Source of the DNA: Xaviernesmea rhizosphaerae
GTDB lineage: Bacteria > Pseudomonadota > Alphaproteobacteria > Rhizobiales > Rhizobiaceae
Length of the DNA stretch: 39,761 bases
Direction of reading: 5' to 3'
Assembly (NCBI RefSeq): GCF_001938945.1
Contig: NZ_MKIO01000016.1
Span: 1-39,761 of the forward strand
In this document: positions 14,870 to 23,750 of the stretch, one piece after another
How the letters are laid out: every line of letters begins with the position of its first letter
Numbering within the stretch: position 1 is the stretch's first letter
The notes under the pieces: model-generated
What the model saw: the letters and a program-made list of their open reading frames with translations, nothing else
The model's database searches: none
Told to the model about the DNA's origin: nothing
Made by a program: the position numbers and the translations under genes

Positions 14870-16333
14870 GTGCCGGAAACCCAACTCCTTCAACAGGAAC
14901 ACTTGGACGGTCACGTCTATGAAGGGGGCTGGAGACCCTCGACGTTCGTTCGTGATGTCTGTGAGCCCGCGACGGGCAGAAAACTTGCGAGCGTCGGCAT
15001 GGCAACCCCGCAGGAGGTGAGCCGTGCGGCGGAGGCGGCCCGGCACGCGCAGCCGGCCTGGGCCGAAACCAGCTATGAGCGACGCGCCGAAGTTCTTCGC
15101 GCCGCCGCGCGCATTGCGGAAGTCCATTCCGATGAGATCGCCAACTGGCTGGTGCGCGAATCCGGTTCCGTTCATCCGAAGGCTCATTTCGAAGTGGCGC
15201 TGACGATCAAGGCGCTCTACGAGGCCGCGGCCATGCCCTCCCAGGCAACGGGCCAGGTTCTGCCCTCTGCACCGGGCCGCATCAGCATCGCCCGTCGTCG
15301 GCCGATCGGCGTTATCGGTGTCATCTCGCCCTTCAACTTTCCGCTCTATCTGGCCATGCGGGCGGTTGCGCCGGCCATCGCCGTCGGCAATGCCGTCGTG
15401 CTGAAACCGGATCCCCGCACGTCCATCAGCGGTGGTCAGGTCATCGCGCGCCTCTTCGAGATGGCCGGCCTGCCCACCGGCTGCCTGTCCGTTCTTCCGG
15501 GAGACGGCGCGGCAGGGGCGGCTTTGTGCGAAGATCGCAACATCGGCATGATCCAGTTCACCGGCTCGACGGCCGCCGGCCGCAAGGTGGGTGAAACCGC
15601 CAGCCGAAATCTCAAGAAGGTTTCGCTGGAACTCGGCGGCAAGAACTCCTTCGTCGTGCTGGACGATGCCGATCTTGACCTTGCGGTGAAGAATGCAGTC
15701 TGGAGCGTTTACCTGCACCAGGGCCAGATCTGCATGTCTGCAGGGCGCGTCCTCGTCCACTCTGCGGTTGCCGCAGAGTTTACCCGTCGCCTGACCGCGC
15801 ATGCGCGCAGTCTGCCCGTCGGCGACCCCGCCTCCGGTCAGGTCGCGCTGGGCCCGCTCATCAATCAGGTGCAGGTCGATCACGCCCTGAAGGCCGTGTC
15901 CGCTGCCGTGGAGGCAGGGGCCATTTTGGAGACCGGCGGCAAGAGCAACGGTCTGTTCTTTGAGCCGACGGTGCTCACCGGCGTAAAGCCCGGCAATCCC
16001 GCCTTCGAGGAGGAGATCTTCGGTCCCGTCGCCGTCGTCACCACCTTCGATACGGATGACGAAGCGGCCGCACTCGTCAACGCAACGGATTACGGCCTGT
16101 CGGCCGCCATCGTCTCACGCTCGGTCGGCCGGGCGATGGCGCTTGGCGAGAAGCTTCGCGTCGGGCTGCTGCACATCAACGATTCCACAGTCAACGACGA
16201 GGTCGTCAATCCCTTCGGCGGCGTCGGCGCATCCGGGAACGGAACCAGCATCGGCGGCCCCGCCAATTGGGAAGAATTCACGCAATGGCAATGGGTCACG
16301 GTCAAGTCCGAAGCGCCCGCCTATCCCCTGTAA
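14870..16333 (+). CDS. areC: Benzaldehyde dehydrogenase (NAD(P)+)
   Basis: 487 residues of an aldehyde dehydrogenase close to XylC/AreC. Catalytic residues are visible: Asn156 in SPFNFP, Glu254 in LELGGK and the nucleophile Cys288 in QGQICMSAG. It oxidises benzaldehyde to benzoate, feeding the ben genes on the opposite strand. The GTG start at 14870 is chosen because GGGAGG lies six to seven bases upstream and the protein then begins like its relatives. An ATG 132 bases earlier would add a sequence with no family resemblance. The next gene follows after 11 bases. The are symbol is borrowed from the Acinetobacter areCBA genes because the order aldehyde dehydrogenase, alcohol dehydrogenase, esterase is the same. 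Confidence 0.85.
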   Translation: MPETQLLQQEHLDGHVYEGGWRPSTFVRDVCEPATGRKLASVGMATPQEVSRAAEAARHAQPAWAETSYERRAEVLRAAARIAEVHSDEIANWLVRESGSVHPKAHFEVALTIKALYEAAAMPSQATGQVLPSAPGRISIARRRPIGVIGVISPFNFPLYLAMRAVAPAIAVGNAVVLKPDPRTSISGGQVIARLFEMAGLPTGCLSVLPGDGAAGAALCEDRNIGMIQFTGSTAAGRKVGETASRNLKKVSLELGGKNSFVVLDDADLDLAVKNAVWSVYLHQGQICMSAGRVLVHSAVAAEFTRRLTAHARSLPVGDPASGQVALGPLINQVQVDHALKAVSAAVEAGAILETGGKSNGLFFEPTVLTGVKPGNPAFEEEIFGPVAVVTTFDTDDEAAALVNATDYGLSAAIVSRSVGRAMALGEKLRVGLLHINDSTVNDEVVNPFGGVGASGNGTSIGGPANWEEFTQWQWVTVKSEAPAYPL

Positions 16334-16344
16334 GGTCAAGAGAG

Positions 16345-17481
16345 ATGAACCAGACTTTCCGCTGCACCGAAATCACCGCCGCCGTGACCCGGGCACAAGG
16401 CGCGCCTTTCACGCTGGAAAAAGGGCGCATCCGGGCGCCCGAGGGCACAGAAGTGCTCGTGCGCATCGTCGCCACCGGCCTTTGCCACACCGACCTGATC
16501 GTGCGCGACCAGTATTATCCGGTTCCGCTTCCTGCCGTGCTCGGCCATGAAGGGGCCGGCATCATCGAAGCGGTCGGCCCGAACGTCGCGACCTTGCAGA
16601 CAGGAGATCACGTCGTTCTCACCTTCGGCTCCTGCGGCCATTGCGACCTCTGTGCGCAGGGTCATGTCTGCTACTGCCAGAACTTCTTCGGCCTCAACTT
16701 CGGCGGCGCCGACAAGGACGGCAAGACCGCCATCGAGGACATGGATGGCAAGCCGCTGCACGACCACTTCTTCGCCCAGTCCTCCTTTGCGACCTATGCC
16801 ATTGCAACCGAAAGCAATACGGTGAAGGTGCCGAAGGATGCCCCTCTGGAGATGCTGGGCCCGCTCGGATGCGGCATCCAGACGGGCGCAGGGGCGGTGA
16901 TGAACTCGCTGAAGGTTGGGCCGGGAACCGCTTTCGCAAGCTTTGGCGCCGGCGCCGTCGGCCTGAGCTCCGTGATGGCGGCAAAAGCGGTGGGCGCCAC
17001 GACCATCATCGCTGTCGATGTCGTGGCATCGCGGCTTGAACTCGCACAGGAACTGGGCGCCACCCATGTGGTGAACAGCCGCGAGCAGGATATGGTCGAG
17101 GCCGTCCGGAACATCACCGGCGGCGGCGTGGATTTCGCTCTGGAAACCACCGGGCGTGCCGAGGTTCTGGCACAGGCGATCGAATGCCTCGGCTCGCTCG
17201 GCACGATTGGCGTCATCGGCGCACCGAAACTCGGCACCAAGGCCGAATTCGACATCAACAACCTGCTCCTGCTGGGGCGCAGCATTCGCGGCATCGTTGA
17301 AGGCGACAGCGTTCCGCAGATCTTCATACCGCAGCTCATCGAACTCAACCGCCAGGGACGTTTTCCCTTCGACAAGCTGATCAAGTTCTATCCGTTCGAC
17401 AAGATCAACGAGGCGGTGAAGGACAGCGAAAGTGGCGTGACTCTCAAGGCTGTCCTGAAGATCGGGGACATCCCGGCATAA
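16345..17481 (+). CDS. areB: Aryl (benzyl) alcohol dehydrogenase, zinc-dependent
   Basis: 378 residues of a medium-chain dehydrogenase. The catalytic zinc site is Cys47 (GLCHTD), His68-Glu69 (GHEG) and a later Cys in GPLGCGIQTG. The structural zinc site has the standard spacing Cys97, Cys100, Cys103, Cys111. The Rossmann motif is GAGAVGLSSVMAAK, and IAVDVV supplies the acidic residue preferring NAD+. It closely follows the pattern of XylB/AreB, which interconvert benzyl alcohol and benzaldehyde. The ATG at 16345 lies 11 bases after the aldehyde dehydrogenase stop. A strong hairpin just after its stop separates it from the esterase gene. Confidence 0.85.
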   Translation: MNQTFRCTEITAAVTRAQGAPFTLEKGRIRAPEGTEVLVRIVATGLCHTDLIVRDQYYPVPLPAVLGHEGAGIIEAVGPNVATLQTGDHVVLTFGSCGHCDLCAQGHVCYCQNFFGLNFGGADKDGKTAIEDMDGKPLHDHFFAQSSFATYAIATESNTVKVPKDAPLEMLGPLGCGIQTGAGAVMNSLKVGPGTAFASFGAGAVGLSSVMAAKAVGATTIIAVDVVASRLELAQELGATHVVNSREQDMVEAVRNITGGGVDFALETTGRAEVLAQAIECLGSLGTIGVIGAPKLGTKAEFDINNLLLLGRSIRGIVEGDSVPQIFIPQLIELNRQGRFPFDKLIKFYPFDKINEAVKDSESGVTLKAVLKIGDIPA

Positions 17482-17487
17482 TGACCT

Positions 17488-17533
17488 CCCCATCCTGTCG
17501 GCGGGATCCGACGATCTTCGCCGCAGGATGGGG
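17488..17533. terminator. Strong hairpin between alcohol dehydrogenase and esterase genes
   Basis: CCCCATCCTG (17488-17497) pairs with CAGGATGGGG (17524-17533). The stem extends by CGGCG/CGCCG past a single bulged T, giving about 15 pairs. It starts six bases after the areB stop and has no T-run. It may limit read-through or protect the upstream message from decay. Confidence 0.5.
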
Positions 17534-17621
17534 CTGCGGTGCCAATAGGTCCATGCGTCGTTGAGAACGGTGCCATGCGGCCCGGACGGTGGCACCTCCA
17601 GCGAAAGAAGCATAGCGATTA

Positions 17622-19142
17622 ATGACCCAATGTGATGACCTGACCATAGAAACCCGTTCCGGCCCGGTTAAGGGGCAAAGCCGTGACGGCGTGCGCACCT
17701 GGTTTGGCGTTCCTTACGCCGCAGCGCCCGTGGGGGCATTGCGTTTTCGAGCGCCGGAACCACCTTCTGCCTGGGAAGGCGTGCGGGACGCCGACAGCTT
17801 TGGCCCGCTGCCTCTTCAGAAAAGAGGCTTCGAGCCCATCGGGGGCGCGGGCGCAACCACGCCAATGTCCGAAGACTGCCTGACGCTCAACATATCGGCC
17901 CCGCTAAAGATTTCGGGCAAGTTGAAGCCCGTCGTCGTCTGGATCTATGGCGGTGGCTTCACGCTGGGCGGCTCCCGTTCACCGCTCTATCGCGGCAATC
18001 ATCTTGTCGAGGACGGCGACGTCGTCTATGTCAGCTTCAACTATCGGCTCGGCCTCTTCGGCTTTGCCGACTTCAGCCGTTGGGGGATGCCCGGATCTCC
18101 CATCGACACCAACCTGGGTCTGCGCGACCAGATCGCTGCATTGACATGGGTTCAGCAAAATATCACGGCGTTTGGCGGCGATCCTGACCGTGTGACGATT
18201 TTCGGCCAGTCCGCCGGCGCGGCCTGTGTCACCTACCTGATGTGCGTTCCGGCCGCCCAAGGCCTGTTCCACCGCGCCTTCGCCATGAGCCCGTCGGCGC
18301 TGAGCGTCTATGGCAGCGACCGCCATGCCCTTTTCGCCCGCGATCTGGTCAGCCTTCTGGGTGTCGACCCCGACAACTGCGAGGCCACGAACCATGCGTT
18401 GAAGACTGAGGATGGCGCACGCCTGATCGAGGCGGCCAGCCAATACTATTACGGCATCGCGCCGGACAAATATCCGGGCATGCTGCCCTCTTCGCCGGTC
18501 ATCGACGGCAATATCCTGCCCAAGCATCCGATCGAAGCCTTCCAGGAAGGCTCGGCCATGAAGATTCCTCTCGTCATCGGAACCATGTCTCGGGAAGGCG
18601 CCATGCTGGACAAGGCGCTGCCTGTTATTTCCACAAGGGTAAGCCGGCTGGAAGCCATGTTTGCCGAGACGGCCACCGGCAGTTTTCGAGATCGCATCGC
18701 AGATGTCTATCGAGGCTTTCCGTCGAAGAAACGCGCCATCGATATCGGCGGCGACTTCACCTTCTGGCTCCCTGCTCTGCAAATTGCAGAGGGCCATTCC
18801 AAGCATGCCGATTGCTGGTTCTACCGTTTCGACTATGCGACCCCGCTGACGCGCCTCGTCTTTAGCGAGGCAACCCACGGCCTTGATCTGCCGATGGTGT
18901 TTGGTACGACGGGAGAAGGCGAACTGGGCCGCCTCGATCTGTTTTCTCGCCGCAGATCGAAAGCTGTCGGCCACCGCTTTCGCACCCTTTTTACCGAATT
19001 TGCACATGGCAAGAGCCCGGACTGGGAGCGCTATGACACAGCCACCCGCATGACCAGGATCGTTGACCATCAGGATCGCACCGAGGGCGACCCGCGGCAG
19101 GAGCGGCGCCTTGCCTGGGGAACTTATCGCGGCCCCGCCTGA
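17622..19142 (+). CDS. areA: Type-B carboxylesterase, probable aryl/benzyl esterase
   Basis: 506 residues of the cholinesterase/carboxylesterase fold with no signal peptide, so cytoplasmic. Visible marks are FGVPYAAAPVG, SEDCLTLN (conserved disulfide-region motif), oxyanion loop GGGF at 110-113 and the nucleophile elbow FGQSAGA with Ser197. The triad acid and His (GLDLPMVFG region) follow later. Placed after benzyl alcohol and benzaldehyde dehydrogenase genes, it most plausibly releases benzyl alcohol from benzyl esters, the job of AreA in Acinetobacter. The assignment rests on position and fold; the name is functional, not a claim of close homology. The 140-base gap and hairpin before it suggest separately tuned expression. 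Confidence 0.7.
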   Translation: MTQCDDLTIETRSGPVKGQSRDGVRTWFGVPYAAAPVGALRFRAPEPPSAWEGVRDADSFGPLPLQKRGFEPIGGAGATTPMSEDCLTLNISAPLKISGKLKPVVVWIYGGGFTLGGSRSPLYRGNHLVEDGDVVYVSFNYRLGLFGFADFSRWGMPGSPIDTNLGLRDQIAALTWVQQNITAFGGDPDRVTIFGQSAGAACVTYLMCVPAAQGLFHRAFAMSPSALSVYGSDRHALFARDLVSLLGVDPDNCEATNHALKTEDGARLIEAASQYYYGIAPDKYPGMLPSSPVIDGNILPKHPIEAFQEGSAMKIPLVIGTMSREGAMLDKALPVISTRVSRLEAMFAETATGSFRDRIADVYRGFPSKKRAIDIGGDFTFWLPALQIAEGHSKHADCWFYRFDYATPLTRLVFSEATHGLDLPMVFGTTGEGELGRLDLFSRRRSKAVGHRFRTLFTEFAHGKSPDWERYDTATRMTRIVDHQDRTEGDPRQERRLAWGTYRGPA

Positions 19143-19181
19143 AGCGAGCTCACAGCTGCGGCCTGCCTGGAAGGCTCAAAG

Positions 19182-19973
19182 TCACTCCGTCTCCGTGCCC
19201 AAAAAACCAGAGAGCGCTTGATTGAACCGCTCTGCGGATTCGATGTTGACGATGTGGCGGCCCGGCAGGCTGAGGTGACATCCATTAGCAACGCCTCTTG
19301 CGATCCTTTCAAGATCCGACGGAGGGCATACCGGGTCGTCCGCGCCGGAAATAGCCAGCAGAGGGCAGGAGATCGAAGAAAGGCTTTCGTGGAAATCCGC
19401 GTCGGCAAGGGCAGCGCATCCTCCGACATAGCCGTCGATCGACGTCGCCTGGAAGGCTGCAACACACGCCTCGATCACGTCCGGCGCTTCGGCGACAAAA
19501 GCAGGCGTAAACCAGCGCTCCACCGTTCCCGCCAGCAAGGGGGTAAGGCCAAGGGCGGAAACGGCCTTCATGCGCTCGGTCCAGGATTGCGTCGTGCCGA
19601 TCCGCGCTGCCGTGGCGCAGAGCACCATCTTGTCGAAGCGGTGTGCCGCATTGAGTGCCAGCCACTGTCCCACCAGCCCGCCGATGGAGAGGCCGCAGAA
19701 ATGCGCCCGTTCTATCCCGAGATGGTCCATCAAATGCAGGACATCCGCACCGAGATCGGCCATGGAAAACGGCGGTGGCGGCGAAGACGAGAGGCCATGG
19801 CCGCGCCGGTCGTAGCGCAGGATGTGGAACTGCTCTTTCAGCGCCTCGGCCTGCCGGTCCCACATGGCAAGGTCGGTGCCGAGCGAGTTGCAGAAGACAA
19901 GCCACGCCTTGTCATGGCCGCTTGCATCGACGCGGTAGTGCAAACGATGATGCGGTCGTTCCAGATACGGCAT
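19182..19973 (-). CDS. catD: 3-oxoadipate enol-lactonase
   Basis: 263 residues of an alpha/beta-hydrolase with the nucleophile elbow GLSIGG (Ser96), Asp in SGADDPVCPP and His in PGRHIVNIE. The early segment FCNSLGTDLAMWDRQ and RYDRRGHGLSS are typical of PcaD/CatD. It hydrolyses 3-oxoadipate enol-lactone to 3-oxoadipate, the last ring-cleavage product before CoA activation. It is the final gene of the minus-strand ben-cat unit, 66 bases after the transporter gene, and meets the esterase gene tail to tail with a 39-base gap. Since the cluster is of the catechol branch, catD is the apt symbol, although pcaD would describe the same enzyme. Confidence 0.88.
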   Translation of the reverse strand: MPYLERPHHRLHYRVDASGHDKAWLVFCNSLGTDLAMWDRQAEALKEQFHILRYDRRGHGLSSSPPPPFSMADLGADVLHLMDHLGIERAHFCGLSIGGLVGQWLALNAAHRFDKMVLCATAARIGTTQSWTERMKAVSALGLTPLLAGTVERWFTPAFVAEAPDVIEACVAAFQATSIDGYVGGCAALADADFHESLSSISCPLLAISGADDPVCPPSDLERIARGVANGCHLSLPGRHIVNIESAERFNQALSGFLGTETE

Positions 19974-20039
19974 TTGCGTGACTTTCGAAAAGAGACGGAA
20001 GAGAGGAGGCCCGGGCGCCGGGCCTCCCTGGTGGTCTTG

Positions 20040-21368
20040 TTACGCCGGCGCGAGTTCGCGAGCGGCCTTGCGCGTGCTGAGCACGGAATATGCGGTCATG
20101 GCGAAAGTGGAGACGACCGCTGGGATGGCAAACAGCATGAAGTTCTGCTGGAGCGGCAGTTCTTGCGCGAGCAGATAGCCGCCGAAGGTCGGACCGACGA
20201 TCGCGCCGATCCGGCCGACCCCGGACGCCCATCCAAGGCCGGTCGAGCGTATGGAAAGGCCGTAGAGCTGCGCGACGCTGGCATAAAGAAGGATCTGCGT
20301 GCCGATCGTCGTGGCACCTGCCACGAAGACGCTGAGGAATAGCAGGCTGGCCGGCAGGCCTGTCCCGATGAGCGCAATCGAAACAGCGGCCGCGGCAAAA
20401 AAGCAAACCACGACCTTTGGCAGACCGAATCGGTCTCCCAGACGTCCGCCAGCAATGGCCCCGACCATGCCACCGAAGTTCAGCGAGAATAGGCTGAGCA
20501 GACTTGCTCTCTCGGCATATCCCGCTTCCTGGAGAACCTTCGGCAGCCAGGACGACAGGAGATAGACGAGCAGCAGGCAGCAGAAGAAGGAGACCCATAC
20601 CATGGCCGTGCGGCTGCCGCGATCCTGCCGGAACAGTTCTGCCACCGAAGCCGACGTGACTTTCGTTTCGGTGAAGACGAGCCGGTCGCCGTCGCCGATT
20701 GGCTGAGCCGGATAGAGCTTGGCGTAAATCGCCCGCGCCTCCGTCTGTCGGTTCTGGCGGACCAGGAAACCGAGCGATTCCGGCAGTTGCCACAGGATGA
20801 AGGGCAGGATGGCGAGCGGGATTGCCGCAACAAAGAACATCCACTGCCAGCCGAAGGCGGGAATGATGGTGATCCCGAGGCTTGCCGCCACCATGCCGCC
20901 AATCGAATAGCCCGAGAACATCAGGGCGACCATCGTGCTGCGCAACCGCTTCGGCGCATATTCATTCATGAGCGCCACCGCGTTTGGCATCAGCCCGCCG
21001 CAGCCGAGCCCGGCCAGGAAGCGAAGGATTTCGAACTGTTGCGGCGACTGGGCAAAGCCGGTGGTGATCGTTGCCGTGGTGAACAGCAGGAAACTGATGG
21101 CAATGCCTTTCTTTCGGCCGAACTTGTCTGCAAGCGGGCCGAAGATCAGCGCGCCGAACATCATGCCGAACAGCGCCCAGGCTTGCAGTGCGCCGGCCTG
21201 AGGCTTGGTCAGTCCCCATTCGGCGATCAGCTTCGGCAGCACGGTGCCGGCCACGAAGACGTCGTAGCCGTCGACAATGAGCAGCAGCCCGCATAGGCCG
21301 ACAATCTTCCACTGGAAACGCTCGAACGGCCCCACGTCTATGGCTTCATTGATATCGATCGTGCGCAT
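20040..21368 (-). CDS. benK: Benzoate/aromatic acid:H+ symporter, MFS (AAHS family)
   Basis: 442 residues with twelve predicted membrane helices in two sets of six. The start RTIDINEAIDVGPFERFQWK, the DGYD motif in helix 1 and GPLADKFGRKKG in the loop between helices 2 and 3 are hallmarks of the aromatic acid:H+ symporter family (PcaK, BenK). Its place directly after benD points to benzoate as substrate. The ATG at 21368 has GGGAGG seven bases upstream. A start five codons earlier lacks a ribosome site. The gap to benD is 37 bases. Confidence 0.87.
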   Translation of the reverse strand: MRTIDINEAIDVGPFERFQWKIVGLCGLLLIVDGYDVFVAGTVLPKLIAEWGLTKPQAGALQAWALFGMMFGALIFGPLADKFGRKKGIAISFLLFTTATITTGFAQSPQQFEILRFLAGLGCGGLMPNAVALMNEYAPKRLRSTMVALMFSGYSIGGMVAASLGITIIPAFGWQWMFFVAAIPLAILPFILWQLPESLGFLVRQNRQTEARAIYAKLYPAQPIGDGDRLVFTETKVTSASVAELFRQDRGSRTAMVWVSFFCCLLLVYLLSSWLPKVLQEAGYAERASLLSLFSLNFGGMVGAIAGGRLGDRFGLPKVVVCFFAAAAVSIALIGTGLPASLLFLSVFVAGATTIGTQILLYASVAQLYGLSIRSTGLGWASGVGRIGAIVGPTFGGYLLAQELPLQQNFMLFAIPAVVSTFAMTAYSVLSTRKAARELAPA

Positions 21369-21405
21369 GGTCACTCCTCCCAAGTGTCTGCGTAATGGAT
21401 TCGTC

Positions 21406-22194
21406 TCAGCCGAGGTCGCCTCCTGCGACCGGAAGGACGGACCCGGTGATGTAGGATGCCTCGTCGGACGCCAGGAACAGGATCGGCGCGACCTGCTCGG
21501 ACAAGGTGCCGTACCGCTTCATGAAGCTCGAATGCTTCACCTGCGTCACGACATCACGCATCCATCCCTGCTCCTGCGCCGTATCGCCTTCGGCATTGCG
21601 CGGCACGCGCCGTGGCGGCGCCTCCGTTCCGCCCGGCGCCGTCGCCACCACGCGGATGTTGTGTTCGGCCACCTCCATGGCAAGCGACTGGGTCAGCGCA
21701 TTGATGCCGCCCTTGGCCGCCGAATAGGGCACGCGGTGAATGCCGCGCGTAGCATTGGACGAGACGTTGACGATGGTGCCGGCCCCACGCTTGAAGAGGT
21801 GCGGCAGAACGGCATGGCAGCAATAGAGCGTCGGCATCAGCGAACGGCGGATCTCCGCTTCGATCTGCCCCGGCTCGAAGGCCTCGTAGGGGCGCATCCG
21901 GATCGCGCCGCCGACATTGTTGATGAGGATATCGATGCGTCCGAATTCGTCCGCTGCATGCCGCATTGCCGTCTCGGCGCCCGCATGGGTTTCAAGATCG
22001 GCGATGCAGGCTGCCGCCCGCTCGGTGCGCAGGTCAGCGACAGTCTCACGAACGATCTCGGCGCGATCGACGAAGAGCACCTCTCCGCCTTCCGAGACCA
22101 CGCGTGAGGCAACCGCAAGGCCGATACCCTGCGCGGCCCCGGTGACCACCACGACCTTGTCGCGAAACCGGCCTTCGAAGACGGGCGTGCTCAT
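21406..22194 (-). CDS. benD: Dihydroxycyclohexadiene carboxylate dehydrogenase
   Basis: 262 residues of a short-chain dehydrogenase with the NAD-binding motif TGAAQGIG (18-25), NNVGG and the catalytic YSAAK. It oxidises and decarboxylates the cis-diol made from benzoate, giving catechol. Segments such as GGAIRMRPYEAFEPGQIEAE and TEAPPRRVPRN match BenD/XylL. The start overlaps the benC stop by ATGA at 22191-22194, which rules out a longer upstream extension of the frame. Confidence 0.92.
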   Translation of the reverse strand: MSTPVFEGRFRDKVVVVTGAAQGIGLAVASRVVSEGGEVLFVDRAEIVRETVADLRTERAAACIADLETHAGAETAMRHAADEFGRIDILINNVGGAIRMRPYEAFEPGQIEAEIRRSLMPTLYCCHAVLPHLFKRGAGTIVNVSSNATRGIHRVPYSAAKGGINALTQSLAMEVAEHNIRVVATAPGGTEAPPRRVPRNAEGDTAQEQGWMRDVVTQVKHSSFMKRYGTLSEQVAPILFLASDEASYITGSVLPVAGGDLG

Positions 22195-23222
22195 GCGCTT
22201 TCCTTCAGCGGCAGGTTCGGCGTGAATTTTTCGTAGTGAAAGCTGCCAGGGGTGATCCCCGTCTGTGACAGCCAGGCCCTGACCGCATCGACCATCGGCG
22301 GCGGACCGCAGAGATAGATATCGACCGTGCCGCCAGCGAGCAGATCCTGCGGCATATGTTGCGTCACCCATCCCTTGCGCGGGTGCGACGAGGCTGTGTC
22401 TGCGACAACCGTCGTGAAGCTGAAACCGGGTACGCGCTCGGCATAGGCTTCCAGGACATCGACCAGGACGAGATCCTCATCCCGCGTGACACCGTAGACG
22501 AGATGGACCGGCGGGCCCGGCTCTCCTTGCGCCAGAACCTCCAGCATGGAGAGGAAGGGGGCGAGCCCCGTGCCTCCCGCAAGAAACAGCAACGGACGTG
22601 CCCTCTCGCGCAGATAGAAGCTCCCCATGGGCCCCGTGAAGGTCAGCTGGTCCCCCGGCTTGGCATGAGCAAGCCAGCTGCTCATCAGCCCGCCGGGTTG
22701 ACGCTTGATAAGGAAGCCGAGGCGGCTTTGTCCCGGTGCGGTGGTGAAGGAGTAGGACCGGGTCGCGCCGTTGCTGCCGGGCACGTCGATATTGACGTAT
22801 TGGCCCGGCAAAAACTGCGGCGCGACGGCGACATCCACATCAAGTTCCAGCACGATGGCAGCATCACTGTGCGCAACGACCTTCGCCACGGTGGCTGAAA
22901 GCTTCTGCTGCCCCGTCTTGCAAGCCGAAGATCGGGTCGGGACCGAGACGATGCCATCGCTGGTCGGGCGCATCTGGCAGGTCAACACCAGTCTGTCGGA
23001 CGCTTCGTCCTTGCTCAGCGCGTCCTCGATATAGTCATCACCAAGATCGTAGCTTCCAGCTTCCGAACGGCATTTGCAAGTGCCGCAAACACCGTCCGAA
23101 CAGTCCATAGGAAGGTTGATCTGGCTGCGATAGGCTGCGTCCAGAAGCTTCTCTCCCGCTTGGCATTCGACGAAACGCGTTACGCCGTCTTCGAAATTCA
23201 GTGCGATCCGATAGCTGGCCAT
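22191..23222 (-). CDS. benC: Benzoate 1,2-dioxygenase electron transfer component
   Basis: 343 residues in the order plant-type ferredoxin, FAD domain, NAD domain. The [2Fe-2S] ligands are Cys41, Cys46, Cys49 (CSDGVCGTC) and Cys82 (LTCQM). The flavin-binding site is RSYSFTTAPG, and LLFLAGGTGLAPFLSML begins the NAD domain. It passes electrons from NADH to the BenAB oxygenase. It starts 39 bases after benB and its stop overlaps the benD start. It is the only Rieske-compatible reductase in the window, so in principle it could also serve the split oxygenase at 11922-13420, although the two units are not co-transcribed. Confidence 0.93.
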   Translation of the reverse strand: MASYRIALNFEDGVTRFVECQAGEKLLDAAYRSQINLPMDCSDGVCGTCKCRSEAGSYDLGDDYIEDALSKDEASDRLVLTCQMRPTSDGIVSVPTRSSACKTGQQKLSATVAKVVAHSDAAIVLELDVDVAVAPQFLPGQYVNIDVPGSNGATRSYSFTTAPGQSRLGFLIKRQPGGLMSSWLAHAKPGDQLTFTGPMGSFYLRERARPLLFLAGGTGLAPFLSMLEVLAQGEPGPPVHLVYGVTRDEDLVLVDVLEAYAERVPGFSFTTVVADTASSHPRKGWVTQHMPQDLLAGGTVDIYLCGPPPMVDAVRAWLSQTGITPGSFHYEKFTPNLPLKESA

Positions 23223-23261
23223 AGATCCTCCTCCTTTGGCAATGCGAGCCTTCCGCTCCTG

Positions 23262-23750
23262 TCAGATGTGGTAGATGTCGATCACCTGCCGGATGTAGTC
23301 GTTCTTCAGAACCACCTTCTTCGCCGCAATCAGGAACCCATCGCCGCTCCGACGCAGCGTCACGAAGGTGGCGCCGAAGAAATGGTCGGTGACCTTGTAG
23401 CGATGGTTGAGCGTGTGGAAGTTGTAGCGAAGCTCGATCTCCGTCTCGCCTTCCGCCAGAATCTCGATATTTGCGATCATGTGGCTGGTGCGCGGTTCCG
23501 GCGTCGAGGCGCCCGAACGCTCGGTCTTGATGCGGAAGACGCGGTCTTCCAGCCCGCTGCGGTCCGGATAGTAGATAAGCGAAATTTCGCTCTGCGGATC
23601 CTCCGTCAGCCGGTCGTCGTCATCCCAGGACGGCATCCAGAAGCTGGCATCCTGCGCATAGCAGTTCAGCCAGGCATCCCAGTCCCGGTCGTCGAGAAAA
23701 CGTGCTTCCCGGTAGAGGAAGGCGCGGATGCTTTCCAAGGTCGCGCTCAT
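23262..23750 (-). CDS. benB: Benzoate 1,2-dioxygenase, beta subunit
   Basis: 162 residues with the cone-shaped NTF2-like fold of ring-hydroxylating dioxygenase small subunits. The N-terminus carries IRAFLYREARFLDDRDWDAW and WMPSWDDDD, followed by RIKTERSG and FHTLNHRYKVTDHFFG, all typical of BenB/XylY. It has no metal ligands; its role is structural in an alpha3-beta3 hexamer. Its start overlaps the benA stop by ATGA. Confidence 0.93.
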   Translation of the reverse strand: MSATLESIRAFLYREARFLDDRDWDAWLNCYAQDASFWMPSWDDDDRLTEDPQSEISLIYYPDRSGLEDRVFRIKTERSGASTPEPRTSHMIANIEILAEGETEIELRYNFHTLNHRYKVTDHFFGATFVTLRRSGDGFLIAAKKVVLKNDYIRQVIDIYHI

